Assembly: GCF_001949145.1 (NCBI RefSeq)
Contig: NW_019091466.1
Coordinates: 447,706 to 458,770 of the forward strand
Direction of reading: 5' to 3'
Origin: Acanthaster planci
Lineage: Eukaryota > Echinodermata > Asteroidea > Valvatida > Acanthasteridae
DNA: 11,065 bases
The translations under genes and the position numbers were made by a program. The stretch's first letter is position 1. Each line of letters begins with the position of its first letter. The notes below the pieces were generated by a model. The model saw nothing but the letters and a program-made list of their open reading frames with translations. It was not told the DNA's origin and made no database searches. This document shows, piece by piece, positions 7,611 to 11,065 of the stretch.

Positions 7611-7844
7611 TTACCCCATTAACCGGTACCCCCCAAATGAATAGATCCTGCGTTGTCCCGCCCACAAATAATCCCCTTTTGGCTGTTCATTTGGCAGAAC
7701 GCCTACATGTACAGTGCACTTACATTTACATTGCATGTGATCACTAAGGGACACGACCATCTGAATTTGATACGTCTCCGAGTCAGGGTAGGTAACCGTT
7801 ATTAGAAACAATGATGGAGAGTCGTTGGGTTGACTTACACACAT
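7611..7844 (-). other. Open frame with cysteine cluster, possible growth-factor fragment
   Basis: A 77-codon minus-strand frame starts with an ATG at 7844-7842. It contains VTYPDSETYQIQMVVSLSDH followed by a CKCKC cluster. A beta strand leading into closely spaced cysteines is seen at the end of cystine-knot domains (PDGF/VEGF-like or IL-17-like), which suggests an exon fragment. A GTAAGT lies inside the cysteine cluster on the minus strand and could be a splice donor. No other exon is recognisable nearby, so this stays a weak call and chance is a real alternative. Confidence 0.22.
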
Positions 7845-8686
7845 AACTTATTTATTCTGAATAATTATTTACATCGTCCAAATTTACAATAACCTACTTC
7901 TGTTACTATTGAGATAGAACATTACTGTAAAGGGGTATTCGTCATGAAAACAATAATCAGAGTACAGGTCTTCCATATCTGTGTAGTTCAATCGGGAATG
8001 TCCGATGGGTAATGCATACCAGAGCTATACACTCAAGGAATGGTCCACTGGTCGGCTAATCCCAGACAGAGGGAAATCTGCGGATGTCCCATTTTTAGGG
8101 TAATTTGCATGAGTAATGAGGACCATGCCAGGGAAGCAGCTGCTCCATTTCATGAAATGTACGTCTTATTTTCCCCTTTTGGGAAAAATACCAGTCCAGT
8201 ATACTTTCCTGGTAAGATGAAGCCTTTTTCTAACGTGTTTTGTGAAAATAAAATTGAGAAATAGTACCAGAGTGGTCAAACCTATTTTTGGGGTGAAAAA
8301 GCTCTTTCCGCAAGCAATAGTTCACGTTTGGATGCGATTTTTGAATACGCGAAACATAACATTCGAAGTTTTCCTGAAGTTTTCAAAAGATGGCTGTGGT
8401 GGAGAAAGGAGTAAAGGTTTTAGGTTTGCTGACGGTTTTGCGCTAGATCCCGATCGGACGCGAATGCACATTGACCTAACTTAGCACCCATTCCGTTTAT
8501 CATGCATAATCTCACGGCCTTGCGAGCGTAATAATTAAGTGCCTCGAGAATAAAAGAAAAACACAAAAGTACAGTACGTTAACATCAAGTTCATCATTGA
8601 AACCGAGGTCTACCTGTCATTATAAAATTGTCAGGAAATGTATAAATTCGCAGTATATATCCCCAGTTACATGTACTATACACACA
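7845..8686. other. Non-coding stretch, no gene recognised
   Basis: Two overlapping plus-strand open frames exist at 8040-8264 and 8242-8484, without any recognisable motif or compositional sign of coding. An octamer-like ATTTGCAT lies near 8103. Nothing else stands out. Confidence 0.45.
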
Positions 8687-8725
8687 TCAACCACATGATG
8701 TACACCAGCTCCGACGCATAATTTC

Positions 8726-8788
8726 CATGTACAGACTGTACATGTACACGCACATGTACACGTACAATATGTACATGTACATGTATGT
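8726..8788. repeat. Palindromic TACATGTA-rich tract
   Basis: The tract is built from overlapping CATGTACA / TGTACATG palindromes, including GTACATGTACATGTA at 8771-8785. Further isolated TACATGTA-like sites lie at about 8669, 8933 and 7706. This simple palindromic repeat is frequent in several marine invertebrate genomes and can form hairpins or cruciforms. Confidence 0.75.
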
Positions 8789-8980
8789 CGGTATGCGTAT
8801 AACAGACCGCAGTATATCCGTGCCAGGCATATGTAAACACGTATAGATCACGCTGAGAAGAAGTGACTAAAAGAACTTATGAAAGTCAAAAAATAAAAAT
8901 AAATCAATCAATTAGCTAGAAAAAACTGATTGTACATGTACTGTGTAGTTGCAATTCTGACGTGTCGTTTGCATTGTCTC

Positions 8981-9358
8981 TCATTGTTCTGGGAAAACTT
9001 CTAAAATTGAGAAATTTAGAGGAAAAAAGACCAAAAGATCGATTGAAAATGGAAATACTTGTAGTGTTATCATCTTAGCAACCACTTTGAGGCTAAATTG
9101 TGTATTTATGCAACATTTATTTGTACGATTCTGAGTTGTCTTATTCGGTTTAAGCCTTGTAGAGCACATAAAAAGAGTTTCAATGTGATCGTTTGTTAAT
9201 TTTGGGCAAACGAAGTCTTTAAAATGAGAAGGCTCAACAGAGGATTGGGAAGTTGCTAAAAACAATTCCGTATTCACGAGGGTCTGGTCAAGCATCCGCT
9301 GAGCACGGTCGAAGTCGCTAATTTCCACACGTCCACACGTTGAATGGGAGTGAAACAT
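8981..9358 (-). CDS. Hypothetical 125-codon ORF, doubtful
   Basis: An ATG-started minus-strand frame of 125 codons is long for AT-rich non-coding DNA, but it has no recognised motif. The N-terminal half is polar. The C-terminal half is hydrophobic with clustered F, L and I (VFPFSIDLLVFFPLNFSIL), which could be a membrane segment or simply translated AT-rich DNA. There is no neighbouring gene to support it. It could be an exon or a transposon remnant. Confidence 0.2.
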   Translation of the reverse strand: MFHSHSTCGRVEISDFDRAQRMLDQTLVNTELFLATSQSSVEPSHFKDFVCPKLTNDHIETLFMCSTRLKPNKTTQNRTNKCCINTQFSLKVVAKMITLQVFPFSIDLLVFFPLNFSILEVFPEQ

Positions 9359-9923
9359 ACGTGCAGAGAGCTGCCCGTTCAGGAATGACGATGCTGACTA
9401 CTGGAGCTGCTCTCTAAGAATTTGGAGGCCGCGTCGGTTTCCTATTGTGAAACCCACTCATGTATAATTTTTGAAGTATTCACAAAATTGGCACAGCAGA
9501 CTTAAGCACCATTATAGACCACTTGCCGCGGATGGCCTGAGTCCAAGACAGACCGCCCATAGACCTGGGACAGGGACGTGTCTGAGCAACAATTTACGGC
9601 AAACAGGGCTTGGCAAATCTGGAGTGAAGCAAGATCGCACGTTGGCCATGCGTCCTGGGAGTGATTATGTGCCGAGTGTACAATTAACTACTAAAGGCTC
9701 GGCCTACTTATTCCTCAGAGGCGGAATTTCGCCTGGTAGGACCTGTTTACGGTTTACCAACCATGCAGTTTTGTTCGTGCAAAATCTACGCCGGATATTA
9801 ACCGATTGCATAGGAGGAAAACAAAACAGTGACTGATGAAGGGCAGACGAGGCCCTGGGACCGCGCTGCAAAAGTAGGTTGAAGGGATGGCGGAACAGCT
9901 ACAAAATTTACCGTAAATCGTAA
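9359..9923. other. Region upstream of the retroelement ORF, no clear gene
   Basis: A plus-strand frame at 9471-9836 is open for 121 codons from a TTG. It is basic, rich in R, G and T, and directly precedes the gag/protease remnant, so it may be a shifted frame of the decayed gag gene. A short reading in another frame near 9865-9910 (VEGMAEQLQNLP) looks like a helical segment before a zinc knuckle. I cannot identify gag with confidence, and no long terminal repeat was recognised. Confidence 0.3.
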
Positions 9924-10328
9924 ACAACCGAAACGAAGGGTAAAACCGATGGCCGAAAAGGACCTAAGCGCTCCAAGTGTAACCAGAACGGGCATTGCCC
10001 TCAACTTGCCGACACACGGGAGGATAACAATGGGAAAGTGAGAAAAACCACAACCAACCTAAGAACCAGAAAAGTCTTAGAGGCTGTACCTGAGCCCCAC
10101 GATACAGCTCAACGAAAGGGGACCGAAAAAAAGCTGGGCATGAGTGTCACTGAAGTTGGGAAAGGGCTGCACGTGGATGCCGTTGCAAATGGAGTGAAGG
10201 CGGTGGCACTTATTGAAACTGGAGCCACAGCATCCGCTCCATTGGAATTGCTTGGAGACGTACAGACAATAGACCTAGCCGTAGCTCTGGTAGTCCATTT
10301 CGGACACGGCCATAGTTATGTGCACTGA
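9924..10328 (+). pseudogene. LTR-retrotransposon Gag-knuckle/protease remnant
   Basis: One plus-strand frame stays open for 134 codons. Near its start, KCNQNGHCPQ (from 9975) keeps the second Cys and the His of a CCHC zinc knuckle. The first Cys position has become Arg (CGC) and the last is Ala. After a basic linker comes LHVDAVANGVKAVALIETGA, the pattern of a retroviral-type aspartic protease. Its catalytic D-T-G appears as E-T-G at 10215-10223, which should abolish activity. In the living family the protease cuts Gag-Pol into working parts. The end of the protease is lost after a stop at 10326-10328. A further shifted piece (EPVIRLNDRNVPV, about 10431-10469) may be the linker toward reverse transcriptase. 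No reverse transcriptase is seen. A Ty3/gypsy-like (Metaviridae) origin is likely, and the copy is plainly dead. Confidence 0.6.
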
Positions 10329-10549
10329 CCGCCGTTTACGTGGAACCGGGGGTTAACGTGCAACTTCAGCGATGGTCCAACGGGAGCCTGAAGATCGTGG
10401 CGGGTTCGCTTTTGTGACAAAGACACTTGCGAACCGGTTATCCGGTTGAATGACAGAAACGTACCCGTCGCTCCCAACAGCGCTACACAGTAAGATCTTT
10501 ATCCAAGTTACAGCCAACGAAGACCCTGATACGAGAATTATTCCAGATT

Positions 10550-10572
10550 GATGACGTCATGATGACGTCATC
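10550..10572. promoter_or_regulatory. Tandem CRE (TGACGTCA) sites
   Basis: GATGACGTCAT occurs twice back to back (10550-10560 and 10561-10571). This places two perfect palindromic CRE/ATF cores (10552-10559 and 10563-10570) 11 bases apart, about one helical turn. The whole 23-base block is itself a palindrome with one unpaired central base. It could be a CREB/ATF binding module, or part of a repeat family. It lies 170 bases from a likely host exon, on the far side of that exon's splice donor, so it would be intronic. Confidence 0.6.
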
Positions 10573-10741
10573 TTGCATTTCTTTTAAAATCGATTTTGTT
10601 TATCTTATTTTTCCCCATTAAACAATTCGAAATCCGAAACAGCCCTGTGGTTGTTGCTGTAACAATCACTACCTCTAGTTGTTATTGTGACATTGTCCTC
10701 GTTTTGTCTTCCCTTGTTCACACGCTTTCCACCATACTTAC

Positions 10742-10932
10742 ATGATACACATCGGTGTAAGTCACCAGCGTCCTTTCACGTTTCAGAAAAACGCGATACC
10801 GGTCGATCCTTTTTTCTGGTTCCGCAACGTCAAACTTGATCCTGACTTGACTGTCGTTGGGGATCACGTCCACGTGTCGGGGTAACCAGTCTCCAGCAGC
10901 TGTGGAGCGTAAATGGCGACTCGAAGTGGAGG
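10742..10932 (-). CDS. Host exon, possible IL-17-receptor-like or FN3-like domain
   Basis: On the minus strand, AATTATAG ends just before 10932 (acceptor) and GTAAGT begins just after 10742 (donor), enclosing 191 bases. With two leading bases completing a codon, the remaining 63 codons are open and end exactly at a codon boundary. The reading contains AGDWLPRHVDVIPNDSQVRI, then KFDVAEPEKRIDRYRVFLKR. These are alternating beta strands with a D/E-P turn and a RYRV strand, as in the fibronectin-III-like ectodomains of invertebrate IL-17-receptor-D-type proteins. If so, this is part of a membrane receptor's extracellular region. Unlike the element to the left it carries no frameshift or stop, so it looks like a living host gene. 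The neighbouring exons lie outside the window or are not recognised. The exon structure is better supported than the family name. Confidence 0.5.
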
Positions 10933-11065
10933 CTATAATTTAAGGTAAAGCATATAAACATATTCAAAAGGAAAGTTCATTGTATATCCACTTTTTAATG
11001 GGACCCTGCTTTTAATTTATAGAACCCCAAAGAAAGTAACCATGATCTAATTGAAATGGTGCTTT

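Noticed and set aside
8242-8484. 80-codon plus-strand open frame
   Set aside because: No motif, no splice context and no neighbour to support it.
1-11065. CRISPR array, tRNA, rRNA, bacterial operon signals
   Set aside because: No regularly spaced repeats, cloverleaf-like genes or rRNA-like sequence were seen. The content is eukaryotic.

Overview
The window looks like nuclear DNA of a marine invertebrate. There is no operon structure, coding segments are short and broken, a likely host exon is bounded by an AG acceptor and a GTAAGT donor, and there are palindromic TACATGTA-rich tracts of the kind common in molluscs and other marine invertebrates. A mollusc or other lophotrochozoan is my best guess, with a cnidarian possible. 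Nothing in the sequence fixes the species.

The main content is the wreck of a Polinton/Maverick or adintovirus-like DNA element (an endogenous virus-like element) between about 0.8 and 7.5 kb. On the minus strand, in transcription order, it has a major-capsid-like gene (about 7180 to 6048), an A32/FtsK-type packaging ATPase (5896-5350), a duplicated block of unknown function (5150-4680), a protein of unknown function (4672-4199), a small intact 82-codon ORF overlapping it by 10 bases (4208-3960), and a coiled-coil protein with a hydrophobic tail (3912-2963). A plus-strand gene of unknown function (about 2092-2852), ending in a transmembrane-like segment, converges on this cluster. Another broken minus-strand gene lies at 1407-844. 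At the right edge, a plus-strand remnant of an integrase C-terminus (7142-7532) abuts the capsid gene, whose N-terminal part appears to be missing. Nearly every gene is broken by frameshifts and stops, and the ATPase has also lost its Walker B acidic residue.

The remainder is mostly non-coding. Two neighbouring hairpins lie at 491-561, one with an 18-bp perfect stem. A possible cystine-knot-type fragment lies at 7611-7844 (minus) and a palindromic ATG/CAT tract at 8726-8788. A decayed LTR-retrotransposon gag/protease piece lies at 9924-10328, with a degraded zinc knuckle and an ETGA in place of the catalytic DTGA. Tandem CRE-like sites lie at 10550-10572. A likely host exon at 10742-10932 (minus) encodes a beta-rich, possibly IL-17-receptor-like or fibronectin-III-like segment.

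If the family calls are right, the capsid, packaging ATPase and accessory virion genes once made and filled particles, and the integrase inserted the element. As it stands the copy looks inactive. Family assignments come from remembered resemblance and motif reading, not from database searches.
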